DNA of 64,000 bases from Strigamia acuminata (GCA_949358305.1 OX442321.1:8209605-8273604), one strand, 5' to 3'; shown: positions 46,791 to 60,055, numbered from the stretch's first letter. Translations and numbers: made by a program. The notes: generated by a model from the letters alone, not told the origin.

Positions 46791-49282
46791 CTACTTCAAC
46801 AATTCTTCTACTTGTTCCGGTGTTCGTGGCATTAACGTAGACGGATCTGTATACCCATTAGTTTGGTTATGAATCGACTCATAAATCACTTTATAAGCTG
46901 AATGAATCAACTTCATTGCAGATTCTTGAAGATTTTGCCTAAAAAAAAAAAAAAAATTAAAAAAAAAAATATTAAACTCAAACAATCTGAATTTTAATTT
47001 TAACTTACCTCAGCCGCGCGCTAAGCAGCAACCCGTTTTGCGGCAACGACAATGAATCGGGCGCAGAAAGAAACGAATCAAACTTGACCATTGCATTTGT
47101 CAACACCTCAGGTTCCATACCAGGGATCGACACCAAACGACCATGATTTTCACGATGCTGGTGAGCGGTCGAATAAAATAAAGTCAAATTCGTAGAAGAC
47201 AAAACAAAAGCCGCTTGTTCGCTGATCAATGTATCCAAGTGGGCGTCCAGCTGCGCTTGAAGCATCTCCAGCCTCTGGTCAGTGAATTCGTACAGAGAAA
47301 TCATGCTGTGAATGAGGTAAATGCAATTGAGCATATACGCCGCCATATCCGTCGACGTGAGTTTAGACGCCGATAACGTGCACATTTGCAACAGCGGGTC
47401 AATAATACACGACAGGATCTACAACAAAACAAATATTTGTAAACGATGCGCCCCAAAAGGTGGTGCTAAAGGGTTTTCCTATTTATACCTGGGCGTAATC
47501 GCTTTGTTTATCGGTTAGAGATGTAACCGAGGATCCGTGACAAGCCAAAACGTCTCTTAGCAACGATATTGTTTGTCTGTGCGCATCCGTGGGGCCTAAA
47601 TCTGATGGTGGCAGTTCAACCTGTTAATTATAGACATTTTTTAAAGTTAAAATAATTTTTTTTTCTTTTTAAAAACTTGCATTTTCCATTAATTTTCCAG
47701 CATGGCAATTGAGACTGTTGAAGAACATTTTGTGTGCCAATTTATGCAATTCGTTTAGAGTGGCCAAAAGTGCCGAATTGTCCAACGTGAGTACATGCTC
47801 GATGGTTTGGTGGTAAAACTTTAACAGGTTGGTCAATTTGTAGAGGTTGACAGCACCGGATTCGGAAATGATCACTTGCTCCACTCGCATTTTGAGGGGG
47901 CGGCAAACCCCTTCCATTATGTGACTCAAAGCTTTCTGCAAAGCGTCGCAGAGGTCGTTCGACGAGGCGCAATTCTTAGTGAAAGCTTCCACGTGTTCCT
48001 TCTCGGAGGCCGTGGCTTGATGCAGATAGGCCAAAATGTCGCCGATGTATCGTAGCGGGTCGTGCGAATGCAGTTCAATTGGCCGGGGAGAACGACCGGG
48101 ACCTTAAAATACAATTAGTCGTTAAATAAACGGGGGATTGTTTAATTAACTTATATTTGTACCTCCGCCACGAGTTAGAGCGTCGATAAAATCGCGAACA
48201 ACCGCGGCTCGTCGCGCTGTTGTAAATTCATCAATGGCGTATCTAAATTGATTCGGAATCAATTTATTTTTTTTTCTTTTAGAAGTGACGTTAGTTACTG
48301 GAAAAGAACGGGTCTGTCCTGGAGATGTTTCACTGCTTGGCATAGGATTTGAGATATTTCCAACGAGTCTGTGGTTAGAAGTCGACTTTCACCTTTGAAA
48401 AAATGGAGAATTTGAGTTAGAAATTGAAGGAATTGTTCATTTCTTACTTTGTGTCCATCGATAAAGACGTTCGTAAGCTGTTTCTTGGTACAAAGCCATT
48501 GATTCCATGATTTCTAATCTGAAAATTGAATAAAAGGGTTGAAATTGAGGGCTCGCTCGGGGTTTTTGTGCTCAAACTTGCCCCGCAGTTTGTTGGTTCG
48601 ATCGCAATAGGACTTTGCAGTCGTCGTGGATTTGTTTGACTCGCTTCAAAGCTGCAAAAAAATTGTCGTCGATCGTTCCTTCGCGTGTTCCGCGAAGACT
48701 TTTCACTTCTTCCGGTTGGAGTTGAAATGTTTGGAGGAATTCAGTCGCTATTTCGTGTCGCATTTGGAGTCGTTGACTGCAAATTGTTTTTTTTTTTTTA
48801 AATTGCATTCCTTTGCGTGAGTTCGAATTTTACCTGTCGGTTTTGAGTTGAGTCGTTTGAAAAATCAAATCTTGGGTTTGGCTTTTGGTCGACTGAAGTC
48901 TGTTGGACATTTCGCGGCAACAGTTGTTCATGGCTAAAACATCTTTGTGCACCGAATCAAGTTGCTGTATCACCTGGCGAAAATCTTGAACAAATTCCTC
49001 ATTTATAAGCAGACTTCGTCGTTCGATTTGGCTCCTTAAATCTCGTCTAGTTCGCGGATTATTTTCCGTGAAATAAGTTGCTAGGGTTTTGAGCGCCTCC
49101 AATGTGTCCTAAAAACGTGTCAAAATAATCAAATTAGACGGGGTTACGGTAAAATACTACGTGATACCTACTTTGTCATTCTCCAAACGACATTCTAAAA
49201 TTTTATTCAGCTTTTTCGACAACGGATTAGCCGAAATCTGGCGATCAGATGCTGATTTCTCCATCTCACGTCTCGACGCCAT
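46791..49282 (-). CDS. COG6: Conserved oligomeric Golgi complex subunit 6
   Basis: About ten exons: 49282-49172, 49108-48834, 48776-48578, 48518-48448, about 48392-48298, about 48243-48166, about 48103-47687, about 47621-47488, about 47418-47010 and 46938-46791. Strong COG6 landmarks run in order: [80 protein letters not shown] then [59 protein letters not shown], and the C-terminal [14 protein letters not shown]6 is in lobe B of the COG tether, which captures retrograde vesicles at the Golgi and so supports glycosylation. The start ATG at 49282 gives [12 protein letters not shown] and joins exon 2 in frame. No damage seen. Same strand as the GH31-like gene, 850 bp upstream of it. Confidence 0.96.
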
Positions 49283-52265
49283 TTATAAACAAACACGTCA
49301 TCCCATTGCGGCTTGCTGGAATAATACAGTGCTGCCATCTGTGGTTGAAAGATTAAACTGTTTAATTTTTCCAGCGATAATGAGAATTGATGACAATATT
49401 AGGAGTTTATGATCAGAATTCAACGTCTCATCAATCAAATATTTATTTTTAAAAAATCTTTTGTTACTTTATTAATCTTTAAAAAGCAATTAATTTTTTT
49501 AATATTAATTAATTAAATTTATTTTAATGATGAATTTTTAATTTTTTTAATTTATCGAAAAAAAAAATCTTTTTGTAAAATCCTGAGCTGAAAGATAAAA
49601 TTTGAAAGCATTAGTAGTGCTGCGCGTTCGTTAAAAGGGTTAAAAAGGTCATTTGTATTCGTGAGAAACCCGGTGGTTTTGCTCCAACTTGGTCCCTTCC
49701 CTCAGCTTTTAATAGATCCCTTTGCTTCGGTTGAGTTCCTCACATCTACTTGCTCCTTTTGACCTATCTTAATTACAAACTCACCTGTTTGGCACTGATT
49801 GGTTCCTCGGAGACACTCCATCCTTCCAGAGCAGATCTTCACAGACCATATAAAACGCGACTATTAAACACCACTTTGTGATGGAAATAATTCCCAGTGA
49901 ATAAAACATTTTTATAGTCCATCCAGCTCAGTCTATAATTGACTAACTTTTCATTTAATGCTGTTAAAGTTTCATAGATCCGCCGAGTTAGGGTTAATCT
50001 CATTTTCAACTCGTCTAGAGCTTGTCAGCTTCTTCCCTTGTCTAATTATTTCGGTTTAAGGCTTAAATTAAATTGTTAAATGAATTTTTTTTCTGCTTCG
50101 ATATTTTAAATTTTTAGTATGTGTATTATGAATAATTCATTTTATTTAATATGTTAATTAAGCCTATTTGTTATTTGGAATTTCTTTTCTCATTAATATT
50201 CACTCATCTCGACACTAAGCTAATTAGGTGTTTGTGTGCTGCTTTAATGTTTCTTGCACATTTAATTTCGTGCATGATACTCAACCACGATGCTCTTTCG
50301 TCTCTTTTCATTAGGTTTTTGGTTTTCTAGAGAGGCGAATGGAATTTGGGTTTGAGTTTTCTAATTCCCTTTCAAATCAAGTAGCGGGACGTGACTTTAT
50401 TTAATTAGATTTTAGATTTTTTTTTATTGGGTTTTGTTTGTTTGTTTATTTAGGAATTATTCAATGGGTGGAAAATGTTTTGAATTTTTTTTTTCTTTTT
50501 TAATGTAAAAAGAAATATAAAGTTTAATACTCTTTGTTGGGATGTTTTATGTGTTATTTGGTTTATGTGAGCACGTTTTTATCGTGTTGCATAACGTAAT
50601 TGGATTCATTCAACCCAAAGAAATAAAAAACAGAAAAAAAACGAGTAGGTATCATGCAGGGTTTAGTTATAAATTTAAAATTTAATAATTCGCTGTTGGC
50701 GAGAGTAATTATGCGTATTAGGACTATTTTAATGCGATTTACAGCTATAAAGTCATCATCAGGTAAGACTTTAATTTACTTTTAAATATCCAATTTAGTG
50801 TAAAAAAAAATTTTTATTTCTAAAAAAAAAAAATTGAAAAAACATTGAAAAAAATGTTATTATTCTTCTTGGTGGCAATATTGGTGCTGCATGTTTATTT
50901 AAGCCTAAGTAGTAAACCCAACATGGTGCACTGTTGAAAATTTTTGTCATTTCTCACAATAAATGGAGCGAAATCTGCGAAGCGTGAACGGCACTATTCT
51001 CGTTGAATATTGGCGCATGCGCGTTGACTTTGTCCTCCGTCCTCGGCTGTTGGGGGAGAAAGACCAGTGGTGCGTGGGAAAGCTGACAAAGTAAAGAAAG
51101 GGTTATTTCTGCTTGAAAACTCGCGTGGTTTTGGTCAATAAAAGTTATAAAATTGAGCGAATAAAATATGTGCTCACCTGGGTCGTGCCGTTCTCCATAA
51201 ACCGTCATTCCGTTCGGCCGCGATTTTTATTTCTTATTTATTTATTTTCTCTCTATTTTCTTTTATTGTTTTGTCTTGTTAACCTTGCGCCCCCTCATCC
51301 GTATTGTCAGCTTTGTAAAGCGACGTGTTAAATCTGTTTCGTTTCATGTTTGTTTTCCCCAATTCTTAAGTGCAGTCCCCGTGAGGTGGGCTTCACCCCT
51401 GAGTCTGCGTATTGGTTGTCATGACGACGGCTTCTCCGTTGATCCTTGTCCGTGAAGTGTTCCTATCGTTTTCCTTGTTGATTTTGCGAAAAAAACGAAG
51501 GAGAGGAGAAGAAAAAAAAATCCACTCTCAGCTCCTATTGGATTTCAGTCTTTTCTCTCTTGACTGGGGGATGTAGAGAGCAATTTCATCACATTGCGAA
51601 CAAGAACTAGATTAAACCAGGACAGAAATCTAATTCTAGACCACTTTTTAAGAGTGGGGTAAAATGGTATTAGCAACAAACTTCTACAATTTGAATTTAA
51701 TCTTAAATAATTCGACTATAGCACCTGCTTTTTATCTGTCTTAGCCTTTTTTCCGCTTATGTTTTAATGTATGCATCGGTTGGATTCCGAGACTTTTAAT
51801 CGAGAAAGCAAACAAGAGATATGATGGAATTGTTTTGAAGTCGAAAGAGTTGGGGATATTTACATGAACCATCTTTGGAATAGAAAAGATGGATTTCACT
51901 TTATGGTAAAGTTGTGTAAATATGCTGAATGTGCGCCAAACTGGCGAGAAACTCTAAAGTACATCACCGATGATGATCGCAAGTGCTTCACGGGCAACAC
52001 AAGCATATTAACATTAGACTGAAAAAAATTAAAGGTAAAATAGAAACTGTATTGTTACCACAAGGAATTATGACATTGGGAGCAATGCAATCATGAATGG
52101 CATCACGCAGCTTCCATATTTTCCCCTTAGTAACGGTTGGTCAGGCGAGTAAACAATAAACAGTTCAGCCATCTTGCTTTAGATGATGGCTGGCTTTCTT
52201 GGTAAGGATAATTCTTAGTCTGTGTGAATTATTTCAAGGTGTACCAGGGCAGTACACCTCAGAAA
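49283..52265. other. Long gene-poor stretch after COG6
   Basis: No complete gene recognised. Two weak first-exon-like pieces exist: plus 50655-50764 (opens MQGLVINLKFNN, followed by GTAAGAC) and minus 51208-51178 (opens MTVYGERHDP, followed by GTGAGC). Neither has a partner exon I can name. Sequence near 51350-51480 is less AT-rich and could be a 5' UTR or regulatory region. Confidence 0.35.
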
Positions 52266-52411
52266 CAGTAGCTGCCTTCAAAAATTAAAATAACAATTTT
52301 AGTTTAAGTGTATTTTAAGTTTTAACATGGGTTTAAACAGGAAATGATGTTATTTTTGGTTTAAAATTGAAGTAAAACACAAAATATTTTAGTTTTTGAA
52401 TGCAGCTACTG
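52266..52411. mobile_element. 146-bp MITE-like inverted repeat
   Basis: Ends cagtagctgccttcaaaaa and tttttgaatgcagctactg are inverted copies. The AT-rich interior is partly self-complementary. No coding content. Confidence 0.65.
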
Positions 52412-53470
52412 AATTGTATTTGACATTAAAAATGTTTGTTGTAAGGTGACATTCATGACCGTAGACAAATAAACCTATTCCTGTTATGTCTTATTAAATT
52501 GGTCTCATCTACTTGCACAAACACAACGAGTTCAAAAGCAAAACAATTGAAGTTTAATACGAAAACTCCAACTTATATATGGAGTGTTCGGCACTCCAAT
52601 TCTTGTCGCGTTATTTGGTCATGCAAGATCTACTCCGCCAATCAGTGACCAGTGATTTTGACCTATTTAACCCTTTGTATATGCATGTAACTAAGATGGT
52701 CGCATCGTGATTCTTTTCCAAAACTACATCCAACTCCATCGCTACCATCCAGTGCAATCCGAAGCAAGAACACATCGATATACAAATCAAAACAATAACA
52801 TCAATTTTCAGGAAGGATGTCACGTCGTATGACTCGCACATGTTCAGTCACTCGAATGGTGTCACGCAAAATGGACCAACTGAAATTCATAAGACAAAAC
52901 TACTCTTTTAGAAATAAACCATTAGAAATCCACTTTCGCAGCCGTCAAGAATAATGGTTCGAGGTTTCTGATTCTGACATCAGGATGCTGGGTGCAGGCT
53001 AGAGATTGGTTTTTGAGTTTTTAACTGTTTTGTTTATGGTTGGTTTTAGTTTTTACAACCAAATTTAAAATGGCTGCTGTACAAATTAGATTGGTGGTAT
53101 AGAACTTTCAATTGTTATATTGTTCCCAGGTGAAGCATCTGCCACCAAGAAGTGAAAGAAGTGGGCCATAATTTGTTCATTGGATGAAAATGAAGAAATT
53201 GTAATTGCCATTTACTCGTAAAACCCAAGAACAAAATAATCTCACACTTTTATAGTTAGGCACGTTTTTGTCCTAAAACCACGTAAACAGTTGGCGGAAC
53301 TACTGGACTCTCTTGTCAGAACTTCGGGTTGCGGGAGTGGGTACCCAGGCGTGTAAGAGGAGGCTAAGAGGGTTATTGCCCCGGTTCCCTGATCTTATAG
53401 GGCCCCAATACACGTACAAAATGCATTTTTGTAACATAAAACTGCATGTATTTGTCCAATAAAGCCTCTT
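52412..53470. other. Non-coding stretch sharing a repeat with the phospholipase locus
   Basis: No gene seen. About 53130-53290 (caggtgaagcatctgccacc onward) resembles 32590-32790, between the two phospholipase exons, which suggests a dispersed repeat. Confidence 0.4.
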
Positions 53471-53579
53471 ATTTTACAAAAAATGCATTTTTGGTGTGAA
53501 AATATTTTTTTTCTACCTGAAAATGCATTTTTTTTATCTTAAAATGCAATTTTTCACATGATAATGCAATGTTTAACCT

Positions 53580-53835
53580 CAAAATGCAATTTTTCACATG
53601 AAAATGCAATTTTTTCACATGAAAATGCAATTTTTTCACATGAAAATGCAATTTTTTCACATGAAAATGCAATTTTTTCACATGAAAATGCAATTTTTTC
53701 ACATGAAAATGCAATTTTTTCACATGAAAATGCAATTTTTTCACATGAAAATGCAATTTTTTCACATGAAAATGCAATTTTTTCACATGAAAATGCAATT
53801 TTTTCACATGAAAATACAATTTTTTTTAAAGAAAA
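53580..53835. repeat. 21-bp minisatellite, 11 or more near-identical copies
   Basis: Unit ttttttcacatgaaaatgcaa. Eleven copies are nearly perfect, with degenerate copies on both sides (about 53475-53940). The period is a multiple of three, so long repetitive frames open on both strands; these are artefacts of the repeat. Confidence 0.95.
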
Positions 53836-54070
53836 TGCAATTTTTTTACCTCAAAATGCAATTTCTTCACCTCAAAGTGCAATTTTGTCACTTCATAATG
53901 TATTTTTCTGCTTGCAAATGCATTTATTTTAATTGAAAATACATTTTCTGCTAAAAAAAATAAACACATTTATTGACGTTCTGTCACTGGTAAACAAAAA
54001 CTTTTAAACGTAAGAATAAGTTCTAGACGGAGCTGCAAACATCGAGCGTTCTGGAGCCATATGGGACCCA

Positions 54071-54150
54071 AAACGCAGGACTATGAATCGAACCGCAGAT
54101 CGCTGTTTGCCAGGCAGGTGCTTACGAACCACTCTGCCATCCAGGGCTCT
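54071..54150 (-). repeat. tRNA-like SINE head
   Basis: On the minus strand, tggcagagtgg (A-box) at 54139-54129 and ggttcgattca (B-box) at 54094-54084 are spaced about as in a tRNA gene. They are preceded by gagccctgga. The rest does not fold into a convincing tRNA for a given amino acid, so a tRNA-derived SINE remnant is the better reading than a functional tRNA. No second copy was noticed in the window. Confidence 0.5.
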
Positions 54151-54299
54151 AACCTAACTATAGATAGCGAGCGAGCCCTTACCAGCAGCCACAAGAGGAT
54201 GACAAACAGCCTTCATATACGAAGAGACAGCATTGTCATTATAATGCCTGCCTGGCTAAAGAATTGCGAGAGCCAACGACCGAAGGAATAGTTTGTCGA

Positions 54300-55060
54300 G
54301 AAGTAATAATATATTTCAATGGAAGGAAAGCACTACACACTATTCCAACTTCGGGAACACTTTATTTAAATTTCAATGGAATTATGTAAATTTGTTGGCA
54401 TCAATCAACATAGTTCGCAGTTAAAGCTGAAAGTTGGACGACGGGAGCAATATTTGTTTACTGCAATGCATAAATCGTGGTTAATGGAGCGAAGACGGGC
54501 TATTTTTATCGTATGCAAATGAACACTAAACGAAGTATGAAATTTAAGAGTCAATCGAGGAACTGGATGAGTCGAATCATTATTGATCACGACTGGACAA
54601 GCAAAATTCCCAATAGCGCACGAAAGACGATAATTTTGTGTTTAGCTAAGAGGTCTTTAAAGAGGCACGTGCGTTGTGCATTCGCGTCGTCAATGGGGGG
54701 AAATTTATCGACAAGAGCAAAAATAACACAACATGTTCTTCACATGAATTGTTTACATGATTTGTTTACAAGAAGAAATCTGTAGAAGTTTCCAGAACTG
54801 GACTGTTTTTTGTCTGATATTTTTCCAAGGAAGAAAATTTATTTGCGCAGCATTATTTATAAATCATGTTTTTCATATGAAGATCGAAACATTGAAACTG
54901 AATTATGAAACTCACAGAAAGCAAATAAAATAGAGATTTAAAACTTATAGTTGGATGCAGTAAAGCTTTGAATAAACGCCTGGAAGTTTAGTCTTTTTTG
55001 AGACCCAATCCCCGGGTGTCTATTTAGACCCAGGCGGTTATTTGCGCCGGGCGGTGATTT
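54300..55060. other. Non-coding spacer
   Basis: No gene seen. The last 80 bp are GC-richer and contain gcgcc/gcctgg motifs that recur inverted after the 20-bp minisatellite, so the minisatellite may sit inside a larger element. Confidence 0.4.
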
Positions 55061-55062
55061 TT

Positions 55063-55525
55063 GTAACAAAATTGGTGATTTTTATAACACAATTGGTGAT
55101 TTTTACAACAAATTTGGTGATTTTGCACAAAAATTGGTGATTTGGCACAAATATTGGTGATTTTGCACACAAATTGGTGATTTTGCACAAAAATTGGTGA
55201 TTTTGCCCAAAAATTGGTGATTTTGCCTAAAAATTGGTGATTTTGCCCAAAAATTGGTGATTTTGCCCAAAAATTGGTGATTTTGTCCAAAAATTGGTGA
55301 TTTTGTCCAAAAATTGGTGATTTTATCCAAAAATTGGTAATTTTGCACAAAAATTGGTGATTTTGCCCAAAAATTGGTGATTTTGCCCAAAAATTGGTGA
55401 TTTTGTCCAAAAATTGGTGATTTTGTCCAAAAATTGGTAATTTTGCACAAAAATTGGTAATTTTGCACAAAAATTGGTGATTTTGCACAAAAATTTGCGA
55501 TTTTACATAAAAATTGATGATTTTC
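55063..55525. repeat. 20-bp minisatellite, about 23 copies
   Basis: Unit ttttgcccaaaaattggtga with variants at the gcccaa position (gcacaa, gtccaa, atccaa). The 20-bp period cycles through all frames and still leaves a long open frame on the minus strand, which is a composition artefact. Flanks carry inverted gcgcctgg/ccaggcgc motifs (about 54980 and 55558). Confidence 0.95.
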
Positions 55526-56710
55526 ACTTAATTAGACCCGGCGTTTATTGCATAAGTGCCAGGCGCTTATATGAGCACCGGCCACTGCATGAACCAGGCC
55601 ACAATTCGAAGCATTACGGTAGATTTGAAGATTTCAATGTTGAAGAAGTGATTTTTATTTTACAAGAATCTCTTGAACTTTCTTAAAAATTACATGCCAA
55701 AGAGGGCAAGTTTGAAAATTAAGTCCAAATTGACCCATAAATCCAGTGTGGGTCGGTTGCCATTGGCAACACGTTCATTGTTCTGTGTTGCGCATGCTCC
55801 GTGAAGCTATAAATTTGGCATTCAGTGCCATAATAAATCTCATTTAATTCGTTACCGGGAAGACGCGATGGGAGAAAGTTTATTTAAGAAATAAAAAAGG
55901 AAAAAGAAATATACCGTATACGATATGATATACAAAAAGAAAATAAAAAAAATTGCAGGCCAAGCTTCTTAAATATGGATGCGCCTTAAACTTTTTACGA
56001 CGCTTTTAGTGGGCCGGAATTTTATCAGAATATTAAGAAATTTTTATTTTATGCCTGAGCGAAATTTATTTATGATTGCAATAACATAAAAACCTGATAC
56101 CTTCCGAAATAACGATTACATTTTTCCTTTTTTCTTCTCTCATGCTCAAGCTCAAGCGCACACATTGAATGGAAGGAGAAGCTGCCGATGTAAATATTTA
56201 TTACCTGCAAATAACATCCTTAGCTGGCGTTTTTGTTCGAGATCAATTTTATTTCAAAGTTGGATGATTTGCATTTTGCTGCTCTTCTCGCTGGATCAAA
56301 TATTACTTCGTTCTTTATCCACTGGTTATAATGGCTCTTTTTAACATGCAAATTTTTTTTCATTTCATTTCTTCTCGAAAAACGTGAGGATACACAATCA
56401 TTAAGTGCAGTGAAAACAGGAAATCATTTGAAAAGTTATCTGATTTAAACCAATGTCTAAATATAAACTCGCAGCAAAATAGTCGCATTCATACATTAAT
56501 TTAAACCTATTTGTATTTTTTAAACGAGATTTAAACAACAAAACATGTTAAAAAAGACTTTATGAATGTTTCACCCATATTTTGATGTTATTATCTTCTA
56601 AGGCTGGGTTTCTCAAAGTGTGGGGTCGTGAGCCGAGTTTTGTTGAGGCGCAATAGCAATGTGCTTTCATATTTCTAGCAATCAAACTTGTAGATATAGA
56701 AGAGCCTATT
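55526..56710. other. Non-coding spacer
   Basis: No gene or clear repeat structure beyond the minisatellite flank. Confidence 0.4.
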
Positions 56711-57130
56711 CTATACTCTTTCTGCACTCAAGAGGAGCCCTGGAAGCTGGGCTCCCATTGGCCCTATTTAATTACTCAGAACTGCAGTTGAACTACTTCT
56801 ACTAGGAAAAGTAGTTCCTTATGATTTTTAGTCTATTCGTGAATAATTATGGTTGAAATTATGTACATTGATTGTTATTATGGAATAAAATGTTTTTTCT
56901 ATCTTTGAAATAAACTTTTATGTTTTTTTTAGTTAAAACAAATTTCTTTCCATTTTATTGCTTGCTGTGTCTGGAGAGCACATGTTATTTTAGCCGATCT
57001 ATTACAATGTCTGTACGCTATCACAAGTCTGGTGTTTTGGGTCTTCTTTTTGTATCAGTACTCAAGTGAAATGGCTTGGCCAATGGGAGCCCAGCTTCAA
57101 GGGCTCCTCTTGAGTGCGGAAAGAGTATAG
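56711..57130. mobile_element. 420-bp MITE, family 1 copy a
   Basis: Left arm tatactctttctgcactcaa and right arm ttgagtgcggaaagagtata are inverted copies that remain alignable for about 57 bp, including gctgggctcccattgg. The interior has actactaggaaaagtagtt-like and caatgtctgtac motifs shared with 60338-60769. No coding capacity. Confidence 0.85.
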
Positions 57131-58188
57131 ACGAGACATAATTTAGTCAAATTCAGTTCAAGTGTTCATTTCTCTATCATCGGTGTTTCCCATCTATTTT
57201 ATTGCTTTTGAATTATCTTATGATTAGCTGCTTGTCGACATGTGTCATTGAAAAATTCAATGCGACGCGGATGAAGTGGGCCAAGATAGATTACCTTTGC
57301 AAAAAGTGTGCCATAATGTTAAAAAGCTTCAGAACCCCTATTCTAAGGTATATGGAGTTACAAAAGTTAAATGCACAAAAAAATTGCAACAGAATATGAC
57401 AGAGAATGGATGTAAAAAAAAATTCACGTTTCTGCTGTTTCTAAGCATTTGAAAACCCAGGAAACGAATTGGCTTCACAAAAAAAAGAAAAAATAGAGAA
57501 TAGAATAAATGTTTGCTTTTGTATTACCAAAAGGAATCAAATTTGATCTGTTGCCGAGCATCTAGAGTTGGCATTTTAAATTAGTAGCTATGAAAGACGA
57601 AACAAAGAAACAATTAGTGCGTTTAATAGGGCCTAATTAAAAAGCACAGTAACACGAGTTAGACACGCATGGAATTCTTGCGTGGATTCCTCCTTTAAAA
57701 TTAACCAAACTGCTTTTTTGAATTTTTAAAAAGAAAGCAAGCATCGTGAGTAATGGCTAAAAAAAATTATTCATTCATAATACTCGACGTCTGCCAGCAC
57801 ATTAGCCCTGATGTAATATTTCTGGCAAGTCGGCAAGCGCCGTGCGGCATTAGGCAATGACTTCCGGTCGTTTAGTGCCACGTTTCTCTGTAATCCGACG
57901 TCGTTTCATTTAATTCACGTCGGAATTAAGTTGAAAATAAACGCCGAGTGCAAATTAAAACTGATGTCACTTTAATGAACTCAAGACGCTTTCCGCGAGA
58001 ATGACAACGGTCGTTAAAAGAAAACACCGTACACGAGCGTCCCCCATCGTCTCCTCTCCTCTCCTCCTCGCCTCTCCACTCCTCCAAACACCAACATTAT
58101 CTCCTAGGAACTCCTAACGACACTTTTCAATATCTCTTCATGATGTCGACTAATTTCGAGCACTTTAAATGCACCAAAACGATGTAAA
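57131..58188. other. Non-coding spacer
   Basis: No gene seen. About 57830-58030 is less AT-rich than the rest. Confidence 0.4.
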
Positions 58189-58453
58189 CCCATACGGTTA
58201 AAAAATATGTACTTCAGTATATTGCTTTTCACTTAATGCATTCCAAAATGTATAGCATTTTGTAGAATTATGTTATTTGTACATTAAATAACGCACTTCG
58301 TAATATAATTGAAAATCCATTCATATTTGACATAATAATATAGGGAATGCATTTCAGGTACATTATATTATACGTAACGGATTATTAGCTCGCAAAAATG
58401 CATTTCAAAATACGTCGAATGTAATTTTAATGTATATTTTTTAACCATGTGGG
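58189..58453. mobile_element. 265-bp MITE-like inverted repeat
   Basis: The left end cccatacggttaaaaaatat and right end atattttttaaccatgtggg are inverted copies. The interior has repeated aatgcatttc/aatgcattcc motifs and no open frame. Confidence 0.7.
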
Positions 58454-59788
58454 TTCTGGTACTGTATGTAAAGCGAAACGAGCAAGAAATTACTACCAGT
58501 TCTAAAAATAACAAAAGTTTATTATTATTGTTACAGTCCAGTTTTAGAAGTTGATGGCGGTCGGACAGCAAGGCTTGGGAAGTGGAATAAATCTCAATCG
58601 CATACTAATTGAGGCATTTAAATAAGTCTAAAACATTTACAAGTATGCAAATTGCTTGTTTTACATGCGAAATCAGCGATTTGCACGCGGTTTCGGTAGT
58701 TAAAAGGAAAAGTGCTTTAACTTACTGCTTGAAATTTGCGATATTGATTCAATTTCAATTTGAAATACAAATATTTTGACGCAATTCGCTAGCAAATATT
58801 GTTTTAAAAAGGAAATTCTTACCTTGGAATTGCATCAAGATTTTATACCTTAAAGAATAGCAATTTCTTTTATTTCGTTTAAAGCTTTAAAAAAAAAGGA
58901 GAGCGACGACACTCTAAAAGTTAGGTAGGCAACAAGGCAAAAATCCGAAAGGGGAAAAAGAACGGTTTTGAATTTTTCATGATACAGAAAAGCATGAGGG
59001 GAACGTCGAATGATGGAAATCAGGTATAACCTCGTGCACATTCCCTGACACCTGATGCCGACCTTGGTTCGCCCCCGATCGGGCCTGCATTTCTCCCGCA
59101 TTCGTGCCATGTTTGCCAAATGAAATGCTTCGTAACCCCTTCAAACTGACTGGAATTTTAAAAGCAAAGTTTGTGCGCAACTTTTAAAGGTCAATAATAT
59201 TGACTGAAATGTCTTTACTTATCAAAACGTCATATATAAAAAAGAAAAAGAAAAAAAAATAATACAAACGATGGCAGATGTTGTTAACTTATCATTATCA
59301 TATTAGAAACATTTGATACAAATTATCGTTCTGTCAAAAGGAAAAGCAATTGAACGAGTCATTGTGGAAGCCAGGGCTGCTATCGGGCGAGCAGCAACAA
59401 AAGTCCTATTAAGCTGCCAGAAATTGATGTTTCACAGTTGACTGATGAAAGGTGGTGCTCCGCACCAGCGCATGGGAAAATAAGTGTAAGGTCTCGAAAG
59501 TCGGTAATGATGTTTTTGATGCAATCAGACTGCAGTCACATTCAATTCACAGCAGGAGAGTTTCAACGGTTTGTAGACGAGGAAGAGAACAAGGATGAAT
59601 GTAATTCTTCGGACGAGTAATTGCTCCCAACTAATTGCCCCCATTCCAGTTGTTATTCCTTTTTATCTCTTGACGGATACAGACATTTTTTTACTCCTCT
59701 GGTACGGAATTCAACGCACTTCATTTATGTACAAGCTGCAATTTTGCCATAAAACAAAACCAAAGGGATGAAGAGAGACCAACAAGTA
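58454..59788. other. Non-coding spacer with one short open frame
   Basis: No recognised gene. An open frame at 59438-59620 (plus, starts MTDERWCSAPAH, ends EEENKDECNSSDE) has a slightly coding-like acidic tail, but no homology that I know and no splice context. It may be a transposase remnant. Confidence 0.35.
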
Positions 59789-60006
59789 TTATGCCTAGTT
59801 CGCACTTGAACCACTTATGTAGAAGTTGTGGCTTTTAGAAAGTCTAATTTTTACAAGTCTATATTTAGACTGTTCACACTTATTCATTAGTTATGTAGAA
59901 ATCAGTGACGTTTTTTACTAGAGTCAATAATGCAATAATGCAATGATGCATCTCTTCAAGTGGGTGGGTTTTGTAGAAAAGTGGTTCAAGTGTGAACATG
60001 GCATAA
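59789..60006. mobile_element. 218-bp MITE-like inverted repeat
   Basis: Left end ttatgcctagttcgcacttg and right end caagtgtgaacatggcataa are inverted copies with a few mismatches; the arms include cttgaaccactt. Confidence 0.75.
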
Positions 60007-60055
60007 GTCTCACTTCCTCCCTGCACCGCAAGATGCGATACTTTTTAAAAAATAC

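Noticed and set aside
53469..53936. Long repetitive open frames (HVKKLHF and MKMQFFH repeats)
   Set aside because: Opened by a 21-bp minisatellite on both strands; no start context, splice sites or non-repeat protein content.
54071..54150. Functional tRNA gene
   Set aside because: A and B boxes are present, but I could not form a standard acceptor stem and anticodon arm.
55024..55527. 167-residue repetitive open frame (ITNFWAKSPIFG type)
   Set aside because: Produced by a 20-bp minisatellite that simply lacks stops; the same peptide appears in several frames.
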